Origin: Providencia sp. R33
GTDB taxonomy: Bacteria > Pseudomonadota > Gammaproteobacteria > Enterobacterales > Enterobacteriaceae
Length of the DNA stretch: 64,000 nucleotides
Reading direction: 5' to 3'
Assembly: GCF_019343475.1 (NCBI RefSeq)
Contig: NZ_CP072454.1
Span: 60,160 to 124,159 of the forward strand
A program made the position numbers and the translations under genes. Numbering within the stretch: position 1 is the stretch's first letter; each line of letters opens with the position of its first letter. This document shows positions 37,265-44,970 of this stretch, piece by piece. The notes beneath the pieces are model-generated. The model made no database searches and was not told where the DNA came from. It worked only from the letters and a program-made list of their open reading frames with translations.

Positions 37265-37828
37265 TTACTGGACTCTCCACTGACCATCTTTCACCACAAA
37301 AGAGACAACCGCAGGTTGATACAGGTTGTCTTGCTCATCTATCCACGGCGCTATCCATAAACGCGCAGTGCTTGTCGGTAAACGTTGAGGTGGCGCCATG
37401 CCAATATCGCCCCAACTCGCCCAGGCTTGTGTCGGGTGCTGAACGGGCGGCAGTGAATTCGGCGGCACGGACTTTTTAACTGGGGCTGCAGGTTGTTCAA
37501 ATGCACCCAACGCGGCAACTGTCTGTGATGACGCCCTATTACCCTGGGGAGCAGAACGAACAGCCCCAGAGGTGGATGCCGTTGTCACGACAGGTACAAT
37601 AGGTGTTGCCAACGGCGCTAACCGCGGCAACTCAGCTCGCTTTTGGGATGCGCCCTCCCCATTAGCAGGATGGTTCCATGTCACATTTTGCTGTGCCGCT
37701 TTTTGATTGGCTTCTTCCATCGTCATGCAACTGTCTTGCGCAGTGGCATTACAATCAAAGGAGTCTTTCATCCCTGCTGTACAACCAGCGAGCAGGGTTA
37801 ATGCGCCTAGAATGAGGAGTTTTTTCAT
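37265..37828 (-). CDS. traV: TraV outer-membrane lipoprotein
   Basis: 187 residues (F TraV 171). The lipobox is LTLLAGC, with the lipidated Cys at 15. Then KDSFDCNATAQDSCMTMEEA carries the two further Cys typical of TraV, followed by a Pro/Ala-rich linker and a C-terminal RLWIAPWIDEQDNLYQPAVV domain. TraV forms the outer-membrane core complex with TraK and TraB. In F it is close to traB; here about 7 kb of small genes separate them. Confidence 0.92.
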   Translation of the reverse strand: MKKLLILGALTLLAGCTAGMKDSFDCNATAQDSCMTMEEANQKAAQQNVTWNHPANGEGASQKRAELPRLAPLATPIVPVVTTASTSGAVRSAPQGNRASSQTVAALGAFEQPAAPVKKSVPPNSLPPVQHPTQAWASWGDIGMAPPQRLPTSTARLWIAPWIDEQDNLYQPAVVSFVVKDGQWRVQ

Positions 37829-37902
37829 AATTAAACCTTTTTGGATACAGAGTTGGTAAAAAGAGGAGGTGCGACGAAGAATGTCGAATAAAACAATGTT
37901 AT

Positions 37903-38232
37903 CTAACTGTGCTTAATGGCGAGTCCTATAGAAAAGAAAAGCACATAAACAAAAATACATTTGACGATAAATAGGACCATTTTCTTGTGTGAAGGAAATC
38001 CCACTTTCCCAGCAAGATAATCTGGTTTTGAGTATTGCCCTAAACCTAAACAAACGAAAACAACCACCGTGCTTGCCGCACACAGCAAGGGAATATAATT
38101 AAGATATTGAGGTGACGGGATAAAGAAGCCCCTCCCCCAAACGCTCATGCTCACTATTGCGATGAGAAAATTAATAATCTCAAAGGTGCGCATCACTTTA
38201 AATTGAAACAGTCGTTCTTCAGGACTGGTCAT
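37903..38232 (-). CDS. Unknown three-helix membrane protein after the traB-traV array
   Basis: 109 residues with hydrophobic segments near 18-37, 47-65 (IPLLCAASTVVVFVCLGLG) and 86-104. The N-terminus (MTSPEERLFQFKVM) is cytoplasmic-looking. It is the last of a run of small genes inserted between traB and traV. No family recognised. Confidence 0.6.
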   Translation of the reverse strand: MTSPEERLFQFKVMRTFEIINFLIAIVSMSVWGRGFFIPSPQYLNYIPLLCAASTVVVFVCLGLGQYSKPDYLAGKVGFPSHKKMVLFIVKCIFVYVLFFSIGLAIKHS

Positions 38233-38336
38233 ACCCCCTCCAATGAAACAAAGTTAAGTAGCTGGTAATAATGTAATTTGTGAGATAAATAAGTTTCCAA
38301 CGATTGTGCAGAATTAAATTTAAGCTGGGGATCATG

Positions 38337-38975
38337 TTATGTTTCTGTCGTATACCACACGCGAATACCTTGAAATGATCGCCCCATCCTCATGATAGAA
38401 CTGGATGACTTATCTTCTTCTGTTTCGATATTGATGATTTTAATATTCAGTGCCTTATTCTCTGCAAGCCATAAATTAAGGGCTTCACACGCCAATTGCT
38501 TACTAAAATAATCATCAGGTTTCATCGAGAGAGTAAACGTATTAAAGTCTCTAAATTTAACAAGTTGCTCCACTGTATTGTCCTCTAAAGAGCGATATAT
38601 CATGTTATTACTATCAAAGGTAAAACCTAGCTTTGTGTAAAAGCTTAAAACTGATTCATCGTCAACTTTTCCTTTAAAACAGATAACCTCACTGCCTAGA
38701 AATTGGTTAATAAGCCGTTCTATTAATATGCTGCCAATACCTTCTCGCCTAAATAAGGGGTGAATAAAAATGTAGCGAAGATACAATTCGTTTCCCTGAA
38801 TAGACACAACTGCTTTCCCTAACTCAACCTCTTTATAAATGGCTAGGCATCGTCCGGTATCACCAACTTGAACATAGGAAGTGCGATAACCTCGAAGTAT
38901 TCGTCTTTTATTCAATAACAACTTAAGTTTAACAACCAACTTATCGAATAAATTAAGTTTATTTATCAACCACAT
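38337..38975 (-). CDS. GNAT-like acetyltransferase
   Basis: 212 residues from the ATG at 38975 (an in-frame GTG three codons earlier abuts the upstream stop). Residues about 60-125 have the GNAT core: YLRYIFIHPLFRREGIGSIL, with the acetyl-CoA-binding R..G.G loop, and DESVLSFYTKLGF. The C-terminal 80 residues are unlike standard GNAT proteins and may bind the substrate. The target is unknown. An acetyltransferase inside a tra operon is unusual; it could modify a toxin, antitoxin or recipient factor. Confidence 0.65.
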   Translation of the reverse strand: MWLINKLNLFDKLVVKLKLLLNKRRILRGYRTSYVQVGDTGRCLAIYKEVELGKAVVSIQGNELYLRYIFIHPLFRREGIGSILIERLINQFLGSEVICFKGKVDDESVLSFYTKLGFTFDSNNMIYRSLEDNTVEQLVKFRDFNTFTLSMKPDDYFSKQLACEALNLWLAENKALNIKIINIETEEDKSSSSIMRMGRSFQGIRVWYTTET

Positions 38976-38984
38976 GAATAACAC

Positions 38985-39386
38985 CTATTTAAAGTCATTA
39001 AATTGTTCAAGATGACGCGGAGGATACTTATCAATATTGTCCTTGATTTCTTTTAAAAACAGCTCGAAGGTGTGTTCCCAATCATTCGCACGGATTGGCG
39101 AGATAGTTTGTAATAAAGTTAAATACGCCGTTAAATAACGATAAAGGTAATTTTGAACCAGACTGTATATTTCAATCGCATAATTTTTGTCGCACTCAAC
39201 AGATGGCGAAAAATAACGAAATTCATTAACCAATTTAATTGAGGGATAGTTTCCAGCGTAGTAATACGTTTGCTCAACAAATTGCTGATAGGCCTTATTT
39301 TCATGTTTTAACTGTTCAATCTCTCGGTTAAGTCGTTCAATTTCTAATGCTTGCTGCGCTTGTTTATTACGATTAAAAATTTGCAT
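38985..39386 (-). CDS. Unknown coiled-coil protein
   Basis: 133 residues from the ATG at 39386 (AAGGA 7 bases upstream). Residues 8-40 form a heptad-like coiled coil (ALEIERLNREIEQLKHENKA), followed by a Tyr-rich helical domain. No signal peptide or membrane segment. It ends nine bases before the GNAT-like gene's ATG, so the two are probably translated together. Confidence 0.55.
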   Translation of the reverse strand: MQIFNRNKQAQQALEIERLNREIEQLKHENKAYQQFVEQTYYYAGNYPSIKLVNEFRYFSPSVECDKNYAIEIYSLVQNYLYRYLTAYLTLLQTISPIRANDWEHTFELFLKEIKDNIDKYPPRHLEQFNDFK

Positions 39387-39484
39387 ATTTATTCCTTTAG
39401 TTAAATAAAATCTAATAATATTTTTTATCCGATTAATTGACATTTTATTTCGTATAACTTTTATTTTTCAGATTTCTTTCACCA

Positions 39485-39775
39485 CTAACTCAAATCATCA
39501 TTAGAAATAGAGGTGCTTAACCGCCCTTTAATTTGGGAAAACAACTCTTCAACTGTCAGTTCCAATTCAATTGATTTGTCATTGGTGAATTTAATAAAGG
39601 CGTTTTCTTTGTATTCACCTGCGCTGACTCTTATTTTAATGGGCTCAACGAGCCGAATAAGCGAGGTTTGAATAAGATAGGTTTTACCTTCTCGGTCCTG
39701 AAACTTCACTAGATGATTGGGGTTGCAGGGCTGAATTGACGTAATATTTTGGTCGACACTATGATGATTAAACAT
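39485..39775 (-). CDS. Unknown small soluble protein
   Basis: 96 residues from the ATG at 39775, GAGTGATA upstream. Predicted mostly beta (HLVKFQDREGKTYLIQTSLI, then IKIRVSAGEYKENAFIKFT). No motif recognised. It lies in the same co-directional run as its neighbours. Confidence 0.5.
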   Translation of the reverse strand: MFNHHSVDQNITSIQPCNPNHLVKFQDREGKTYLIQTSLIRLVEPIKIRVSAGEYKENAFIKFTNDKSIELELTVEELFSQIKGRLSTSISNDDLS

Positions 39776-39946
39776 AAGTATTATCACTCTATATTGGTCA
39801 TTTATACATGAGGGGTAAATACGAACCCGAAGGCTGAAATGAATTTAATCCTTCTCTTCGTATTGTTCGGGTATTACACTGATTCAAGAGTATTGAAAAT
39901 AGCATAAGTAGTTACACCGCCGCAGATAGTGCAATACCAATATAGG

Positions 39947-40279
39947 CTAATCTTGATTTTTCTTTAAGGTAATATATTCATCCGGTGACAATGAGCTAAT
40001 AAAATAACCTACATCACAAGAGTATCTATAATCTTCAGTCGCTATCTCAGATTTCAGGGGAGTATGACACTGTAATTCGAATTGATTGAGTTTATCAAAC
40101 TGCCCTCGACTTGCCATATTCCAGCTGCATACTCCCCCCGCGACCAGGGAAAGCCAAAACACCACACATATAATACCCAATATACGTTCTGTCCTCCAAA
40201 GGTGAATTATTGAAAATATGGCCATACAAGCAAGCACGAATATTAAGAACCAAATGATATACTGCATAAAAGTTAACAT
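39947..40279 (-). CDS. Small membrane protein with Cys-containing exported tail (family A)
   Basis: 110 residues: two hydrophobic segments in the first 55 residues, then a tail with two Cys (FELQCHTPLKSEI and YRYSCDVGYFISSLSPDEY). The tail closely matches that of the gene at 42401-42646 (YRYQCDAGYYTSSLSPEKF) and that of the interrupted gene at 40570-40806. The pair of Cys about 20 apart suggests a disulphide outside the cytoplasm. Function unknown. Confidence 0.65.
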   Translation of the reverse strand: MLTFMQYIIWFLIFVLACMAIFSIIHLWRTERILGIICVVFWLSLVAGGVCSWNMASRGQFDKLNQFELQCHTPLKSEIATEDYRYSCDVGYFISSLSPDEYITLKKNQD

Positions 40280-40358
40280 ATGAATTCCATTATTTAATTG
40301 GCTTTATCATTAGTTGAAATTTATAGGTTGAGTATAAATCCAAATAATGAAATGAATC

Positions 40359-40562
40359 TCAAGCCGATTTAGGGGTATTCCAAATTGCATAGGCAACGCC
40401 ATTTTCAACGACCACAATGCCTTGATGAGCACAGCCCGAGCAGGTGATTTTATCTTTCTCAAACAGTAAGTCTTCTGAGCCAAATTCGGTTTCGACAATA
40501 CTATTTTCACTGCCACAAACCACGCAGCGCCCTAGCCAGTTAATCTTTAATTTGCGTTTCAT
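40359..40562 (-). CDS. Small zinc-ribbon protein
   Basis: 67 residues with two CxxC pairs (C13/C16 in GRCVVCGSEN, C41/C44 in ITCSGCAHQG), which would bind one zinc. The basic start MKRKLKINWLG suits a nucleic-acid or protein-binding ribbon. No closer assignment is possible. Confidence 0.6.
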   Translation of the reverse strand: MKRKLKINWLGRCVVCGSENSIVETEFGSEDLLFEKDKITCSGCAHQGIVVVENGVAYAIWNTPKSA

Positions 40563-40569
40563 AGTAATT

Positions 40570-40806
40570 TTAATTATTAGCTAAAGATTCTTTTAGCTTG
40601 ATGAATTCTAAATAACCGTATGTACTCATTTCTACATATCCGCTTTCACACGATAATTTATACTTATCATTATCCACTTCAACCCGATATTCTGGACAGG
40701 TTTTTTAAAAGGCTTTTCCTTCATTCAAGCTGTTTACATTAGCAACGTAACCAATGAGTAGAGCCACACCAAAACCAACAATTAAACCAAATATAAAATT
40801 ACTCAT
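40570..40806 (-). pseudogene. Family A membrane protein gene interrupted by an in-frame TAA
   Basis: From the ATG at 40806 (GGAGGTG just upstream), 33 codons encode one membrane helix (IFGLIVGFGVALLIGYVA) and reach TAA at 40707-40705. In the same frame 44 more codons follow (KTCPEYRVEVDNDKYKLSCE, then SGYVEMSTYGYLEFIKLKES), giving the two-Cys tail of the genes at 39947 and 42401. A single base change would restore a 78-residue protein. It is either a recent nonsense mutant or a readthrough gene. Confidence 0.7.
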
Positions 40807-40824
40807 AAACACCTCCAATTAGAT

Positions 40825-41100
40825 TTATTTTTTACGTATACTCTCTTGGTAAACTTTAATTGCATAATCGTAATCTATTTTAGAAACTTCGATTTGATTA
40901 TTTTCATCACCCAAGTAATAGATAATTCCCCCATGTCGTTCAATTGACTTAAAAATTTCAAGCTTAGAATACCGCTCACCATTTGGAATATGTTTTTCAA
41001 TATCCTCACGTTTTCCCGAGTAAGCTAACCAAGCTAAAAGAGCAACAAAAAAAATCACCACATAAAAGAAAATCCAAATTGGGTTTATCTCCATACTCAC
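40825..41100 (-). CDS. Single-helix membrane protein (family B)
   Basis: 91 residues: one membrane helix at about 8-28 (WIFFYVVIFFVALLAWLAYS), then a charged domain RYSKLEIFKSIERHGGIIYY, LGDENNQIEVSKIDYDYAIK and VYQESIRKK. The same tail, degraded at its front, recurs at 42169-42330. The pattern D.A...Y.ES also resembles the ends of the family C proteins nearby. Role unknown. Confidence 0.6.
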   Translation of the reverse strand: MSMEINPIWIFFYVVIFFVALLAWLAYSGKREDIEKHIPNGERYSKLEIFKSIERHGGIIYYLGDENNQIEVSKIDYDYAIKVYQESIRKK

Positions 41101-41141
41101 ATTACCTTTTATTAAACTTTAAAAAATTATTAATTCCATTT

Positions 41142-41702
41142 TTACTTATCAATATTATTTTTGATTTTTTTTATTAGTGCTATGAGTTTTGATTTTTCCG
41201 CATAAGCCCAATGTCCCGTCACAGGGTCAAAGACAACGAAATCAGACTCAACAAATCGCAATCGATAATAAATAGTTTTTTTCAATTCAAATTCACGCTT
41301 CAAACTAGCATTTTCTTCCTCTATTTCTTTATTTCTAGCTCCCGAAAAGTAAATGCCATACACCGCAGTGCAAACTATACCAAGAACAATCAGTGTGATA
41401 CTGGTAATCATTTGGTATTTTTCGATATTTATTACGGGCATAACCATAAATAGCAACATGATAAAAAACATGGGAATTGCCAATACATTATAGTCTGCAG
41501 GCCTAAGCTTTGGTGCCTTTTCCAGTACATCTAAGTTTCTGGCTAGTTCAGATCGTGATACTGATTGTCCCGCTGCACCGCCAACGACGAGACCACCACT
41601 TCCGACACCAACACCCGCCCCATTCCAGTCATTATTTTGCGTCCCTTTTGCTACAATGCTTGCTAAGGAAACGCCATCCGTTGGTAAATACGTTCGTTTC
41701 AT
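41142..41702 (-). CDS. Unknown membrane protein with Gly-rich N-terminus
   Basis: 186 residues from the ATG at 41702, with AGGGGATGTG ahead. Residues 20-50 are Gly/Val-rich (GAGVGVGSGGLVVGGAAG), two membrane helices follow near 73-92 and 98-118, then a coiled-coil segment (NKEIEEENASLKREFELKK) and a basic end. The Gly-rich segment suggests a membrane-inserting or flexible region. No family recognised. Confidence 0.6.
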   Translation of the reverse strand: MKRTYLPTDGVSLASIVAKGTQNNDWNGAGVGVGSGGLVVGGAAGQSVSRSELARNLDVLEKAPKLRPADYNVLAIPMFFIMLLFMVMPVINIEKYQMITSITLIVLGIVCTAVYGIYFSGARNKEIEEENASLKREFELKKTIYYRLRFVESDFVVFDPVTGHWAYAEKSKLIALIKKIKNNIDK

Positions 41703-41720
41703 CACATCCCCTTATATGAC

Positions 41721-42179
41721 CTATTTTTTACTGTCCGTAAATTGGTAGTGCTTTGGTTTAGCTTTGTATTCGTTATACGTTTCTTTTTCTACCGCAATCC
41801 ACTCCTCCAAATAAACAGGGAAGTCATCCGGATTTTTAGCCGTTTCTTTCTTTAAATGGTCGTATGCTTCTGGATTATTTGGCTTATATTGGCTGAGGAG
41901 TTTATCTAAACGTTCATATTTATCAGGGAACTTGCTTGCCAAATTAAACTTAACGCCCATAATGGCAGCAATAATAAACGCAAGAACAATTACTGAAACA
42001 TAAACTGGTAGATTTAAATCATTAATTAAAAGAGAGCCTATCCAATTTAAAATATAAACCATAACAACAACGATAAATAGATAGGTCAAAATAAATGTTC
42101 TAGCTTGCCTTTGATTAAACACGTGATCAGGAATATTGTTTACCATCATAATATAGTTAAATAACTTTTTATTTTTCAC
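41721..42179 (-). CDS. Unknown two-helix membrane protein (family D)
   Basis: 152 residues starting at GTG 42179 with AAGGAAAG 6 bases before. Helices lie near 29-49 and 58-78; the C-terminal cytoplasmic-looking part LDKLLSQYKPNNPEAYDHLK and YLEEWIAVEKETYNEYKAKP matches, at lower identity, the end of the leading-region gene at 55862-56344 (LLHQYSPMNVELYRAL, LAKESQYFGERPKSF). The same family therefore occurs in both regions. Its start overlaps the family B remnant. Confidence 0.6.
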   Translation of the reverse strand: MKNKKLFNYIMMVNNIPDHVFNQRQARTFILTYLFIVVVMVYILNWIGSLLINDLNLPVYVSVIVLAFIIAAIMGVKFNLASKFPDKYERLDKLLSQYKPNNPEAYDHLKKETAKNPDDFPVYLEEWIAVEKETYNEYKAKPKHYQFTDSKK

Positions 42180-42330
42180 GTTGACTTTCCTTATAAGCGT
42201 TTATCGCCAAATCATAGTCTATTTTATTAACTTCAATTTGATTTTTATCATCCCCTAAAAAGTAAAACACCCCCTTCTCTTTTTCCACCGTTTTGATAAT
42301 TGACAATTCAGAGTAACGCTTTACCTCGAT
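42169..42330 (-). pseudogene. Family B gene remnant lacking its start
   Basis: The frame reads YIEVKRYSELSIIKTVEKEK, GVFYFLGDDKNQIEVNKIDY and DLAINAYKESQREK, clearly paralogous to the tail of the gene at 40825-41100. Upstream the frame runs into TAA with no ATG and no membrane helix, so the front is missing. It is a leftover of tandem duplication. Confidence 0.65.
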
Positions 42331-42400
42331 ATATTTGAAATAGGATTATTGAAATAAAGTGGATAACAAATTAGGTAGGACAACAGTAAATAATGAATAT

Positions 42401-42646
42401 TCATTTATTCGCTTTTAATTCTTGAAACTTTTCAGGTGATAATGAGCTGGTATAATAACCCGCATCACACTGATAACGATATAACCCATCTGCCAATTCA
42501 TGCTGTACAGGTGACGTGCAATGTTTTATAAAATTATTGATGCGGCGATACTCTGTGTTCTGGTCCCAATAGATCATTAATTTCGCACCCAAAAAACCAA
42601 ATGCACCAATAACACAAATAATTATAATAGTTTGCAATCGTTCCAT
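42401..42646 (-). CDS. Small membrane protein with Cys-containing exported tail (family A)
   Basis: 81 residues: one membrane helix at about 7-26 (IIIICVIGAFGFLGAKLMI) and a tail NNFIKHCTSPVQHELADGLY, RYQCDAGYYTSSLSPEKFQE. The tail is paralogous to that of 39947-40279, while the membrane part is not, as if the tail had been moved between different anchors. Unknown function. Confidence 0.65.
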   Translation of the reverse strand: MERLQTIIIICVIGAFGFLGAKLMIYWDQNTEYRRINNFIKHCTSPVQHELADGLYRYQCDAGYYTSSLSPEKFQELKANK

Positions 42647-42673
42647 TATTTTCTCATTTTATTAATTTTGAAC

Positions 42674-43021
42674 TTAGCGATTAGTTTGTGATTTTTTATA
42701 AGCCTTGATCGCCTCTTGATATTCATCCACTGACACATTTTCAATCACATCGCCACACTTGAGCTTATTAGTATTTGATTGAAATAATCCATTATCGATA
42801 TTAGTTTCAATTAATTGGCACTCAGACTGATAATAATGCCCCTTATCAGCAAGTGATTCTTGATTATCTATATAACCAATCACCATACTTAAACCCCAAA
42901 CAATCCCCATTAACGTAAGACTAACTATAATCCGTGGAGTATTACCTTCACTGATTGCACGAATAAAAACCCAAAACAATACAACAGCAAGGCAAATCAA
43001 AATAACAACAATAATAAGCAT
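42674..43021 (-). CDS. Small membrane protein with duplicated tail (family C)
   Basis: 115 residues with two membrane helices (about 2-22 and 32-50) and a tail SECQLIETNIDNGLFQSNTN, KLKCGDVIENVSVDEYQEAI. This tail is almost identical, also at DNA level, to that of the gene at 43842-44186, and more distantly to 43481-43840. The two Cys probably pair outside the membrane. Unknown role. Confidence 0.65.
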   Translation of the reverse strand: MLIIVVILICLAVVLFWVFIRAISEGNTPRIIVSLTLMGIVWGLSMVIGYIDNQESLADKGHYYQSECQLIETNIDNGLFQSNTNKLKCGDVIENVSVDEYQEAIKAYKKSQTNR

Positions 43022-43042
43022 ACTATTCCTTTTTTTAATGTA

Positions 43043-43366
43043 TTACGGTTTATTAATCAATTTTCGCTGATAAGCTTTAAGCAGAATCATTACCGAGAAG
43101 GCTATGTATACTATTATTATAACAATAGTAAAGAACAGTCCGAACATTGACTGAATCATATAGAAAAGATACGGAGCAAAAAAGAAAAACATAACAACAT
43201 TAACCCCATCTAGAATATTTAATATTTTATTCGCGAGGCTTTTATTTTCTTTTTTATTTCTAAATAACATTATCATAAATGATAAAGCACAAATGCTTAT
43301 CATAGTTAAAATGTAAGCACCAACATACGTTCTATTATCGAAAAAACCAATATATATTTCGAGCAT
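43043..43366 (-). CDS. Unknown multi-helix membrane protein
   Basis: 107 residues with three hydrophobic segments (about 14-35, 52-72 and 76-97) and a basic end (AYQRKLINKP). The central Phe-rich stretch VVMFFFFAPYLFYMI is unusual. No Cys pair, so it does not belong to families A or C. Unknown function. Confidence 0.55.
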   Translation of the reverse strand: MLEIYIGFFDNRTYVGAYILTMISICALSFMIMLFRNKKENKSLANKILNILDGVNVVMFFFFAPYLFYMIQSMFGLFFTIVIIIVYIAFSVMILLKAYQRKLINKP

Positions 43367-43480
43367 GCCTCTATCCTTAAATAAGTTTAAATTTTAATAA
43401 ATTAGGGCTCCATTTCTAACAAATATTCACGCTTAAGAATGATATTGAATAAGCTAGATTCTTTTATTTTACTGAAGCAA

Positions 43481-43840
43481 TTACTCTTCAATCATTAAGC
43501 TGTCTTGATACGCCTTGACAGCTTCGCGATAGGATTGAATATCAACATAGTTAATTATAGGTATCGGGCCGCATTGAAGCTTATGCGTATGTGGATAGAC
43601 AGGATTAATTTCAACGTCTGTTTCTAAGATGTGACACTCCTCTGTGTAATATCGCCCTTGTTCAATTAGCTTGGGCGTTCCATTTTTCATTAGTGAGTAA
43701 GCTTCGCTTCCCAAAATAATGAAAAGTATCACGAAGGAAAAGCCAAAAAACAGACCGAGAAGTGGCTCTTCTGACATTATCTTACCAACAACACACATCC
43801 CTAAAAGAACCAAGCACAAAAATAAAACAACGAATCCCAT
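43481..43840 (-). CDS. Small membrane protein (family C, divergent)
   Basis: 119 residues from the ATG at 43840, one base after the upstream stop; a longer frame to 43906 would run inside the neighbour. Two membrane helices near 2-20 and 30-48, then EECHILETDVEINPVYPHTH, KLQCGPIPIINYVDIQSYRE. The spacing and shape (C-x-L-E-T … H/N-K-L-x-C-G … Y.EA..AY) equal those of the other family C members at lower identity. Confidence 0.6.
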   Translation of the reverse strand: MGFVVLFLCLVLLGMCVVGKIMSEEPLLGLFFGFSFVILFIILGSEAYSLMKNGTPKLIEQGRYYTEECHILETDVEINPVYPHTHKLQCGPIPIINYVDIQSYREAVKAYQDSLMIEE

Positions 43841-43841
43841 T

Positions 43842-44186
43842 TTAATCACCATTACCTTTATAGGCTTGTATGGCTTCTTGATATTCATCAACAGTGACAT
43901 TTTCAATCACATCACCACACTTGAGCTTATTAGTATTTGATTGAAACAATCCATTATCAATGTTGATTTCAATCAGCTGGCACTGTGTTGAGTAATACTC
44001 ACCCTTGCTTATCTTTTCAGTTTTATTCTCACCACCAAAAGCGATGAAATAGATAAAAACCATGATGATAATAATAACAGCTAAGCCCATCCCAAATTTA
44101 GCTTCACCTGCACGAATAGCCCCAGCTAGTGCTACCCCTAAGAATATAATGGCAATCACAAGTATCGGAAAAGTCATTGATTCCAT
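43842..44186 (-). CDS. Small membrane protein with duplicated tail (family C)
   Basis: 114 residues from the ATG at 44186 with AAGGAG upstream. Two membrane helices (about 5-22 and 32-50), then STQCQLIEINIDNGLFQSNT, NKLKCGDVIENVTVDEYQEA. The tail repeats that of 42674-43021 almost exactly although the membrane parts differ, which suggests recent gene conversion or cassette exchange. Unknown role. Confidence 0.65.
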   Translation of the reverse strand: MESMTFPILVIAIIFLGVALAGAIRAGEAKFGMGLAVIIIIMVFIYFIAFGGENKTEKISKGEYYSTQCQLIEINIDNGLFQSNTNKLKCGDVIENVTVDEYQEAIQAYKGNGD

Positions 44187-44208
44187 TAGTACCTGTCTCC
44201 TTAGCCTG

Positions 44209-44700
44209 TTATTTAATAGTTTCAAAGCTGCGGTTATCGACAACTTTGGGAACTTCTCTATTGAGAATATTCAGTAATAAGACGGAACGCGCCTCACCAT
44301 CTGGCTCGTTATAAATCGCTTGAATTCCCGCAAAAATACCGTCTGTAATCACTACTTCATCCCCTTTTTGTGGCAAGTTATCACTCAACTCTTTAACGAA
44401 ATCAGGAACAACTATTGTTGCAATCACTTCATTGGGGACAATCACGGGACTCTGACCAAAACGCACAAAGTGACTCACACCGCGTGTTGAGTTAATGGTC
44501 GAAAAATGGATCACTTCGTAATCGAACTTCACAAACAAATAGTTGGGGAATAACGGCTCCATCACAGTCTTACGGCGATTTCTTACCATTTTTTCAGTTT
44601 TATACGTGGGGTTATGCGCGCTCACCCCTTGACGTTCAAGATGTTCAATGGCGCGTAAAACTTGGTCACGTTTACAATACAACAAATACCATTTTTCCAT
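44209..44700 (-). CDS. NusG/RfaH-family antitermination protein
   Basis: 163 residues. The N-terminal NGN domain reads MEKWYLLYCKRDQVLRAIEH, LERQGVSAHNPTY and EPLFPNYLFVKFD; a KOW-like C-terminal part has KGDEVVITDGIFAGIQAIYN. Shape and length match RfaH (162 residues) rather than NusG, and similar paralogues (ActX/TraB-type) are known on conjugative plasmids. RfaH recruits to ops DNA in long operons and prevents Rho termination. An ops-like site is present in the traA leader at about 48.5 kb. The gene lies inside the tra operon, implying positive feedback. Confidence 0.88.
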   Translation of the reverse strand: MEKWYLLYCKRDQVLRAIEHLERQGVSAHNPTYKTEKMVRNRRKTVMEPLFPNYLFVKFDYEVIHFSTINSTRGVSHFVRFGQSPVIVPNEVIATIVVPDFVKELSDNLPQKGDEVVITDGIFAGIQAIYNEPDGEARSVLLLNILNREVPKVVDNRSFETIK

Positions 44701-44706
44701 GATGAC

Positions 44707-44901
44707 TCACTTTAGTTGATGGTCAGCACTCAGGATTTGTACAACCCAAACACTTAACCCGCTGTAAATCGCTAAAAAAATGACCGAATCCCAACTCACA
44801 TGGTGGGAAACAAATAACGCGGCCGGACAAATCGTAATGAGCATCATAAGTAGCGTACTTATACGCATCCGCTTTTTTAGCTGACGAATTCGGTTTTGCA
44901 T
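44707..44901 (-). CDS. Small membrane protein downstream of traB
   Basis: 64 residues from the ATG at 44901; an in-frame GTG at 44925 would add eight residues. A basic start (MQNRIRQLKKRMRI) precedes two short hydrophobic segments. It stands 69 bp after traB, where F has traP, but I see no specific TraP similarity. Between it and traB lies a short tandem repeat of GAATTAA (about 44926-44955). Confidence 0.5.
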   Translation of the reverse strand: MQNRIRQLKKRMRISTLLMMLITICPAALFVSHHVSWDSVIFLAIYSGLSVWVVQILSADHQLK

Positions 44902-44970
44902 TGGGTTGTACCTGAATGAAGACACTGAAAATTAAGAATTAAGAATTAAGAATTGAAGAAAAAAATTGCT

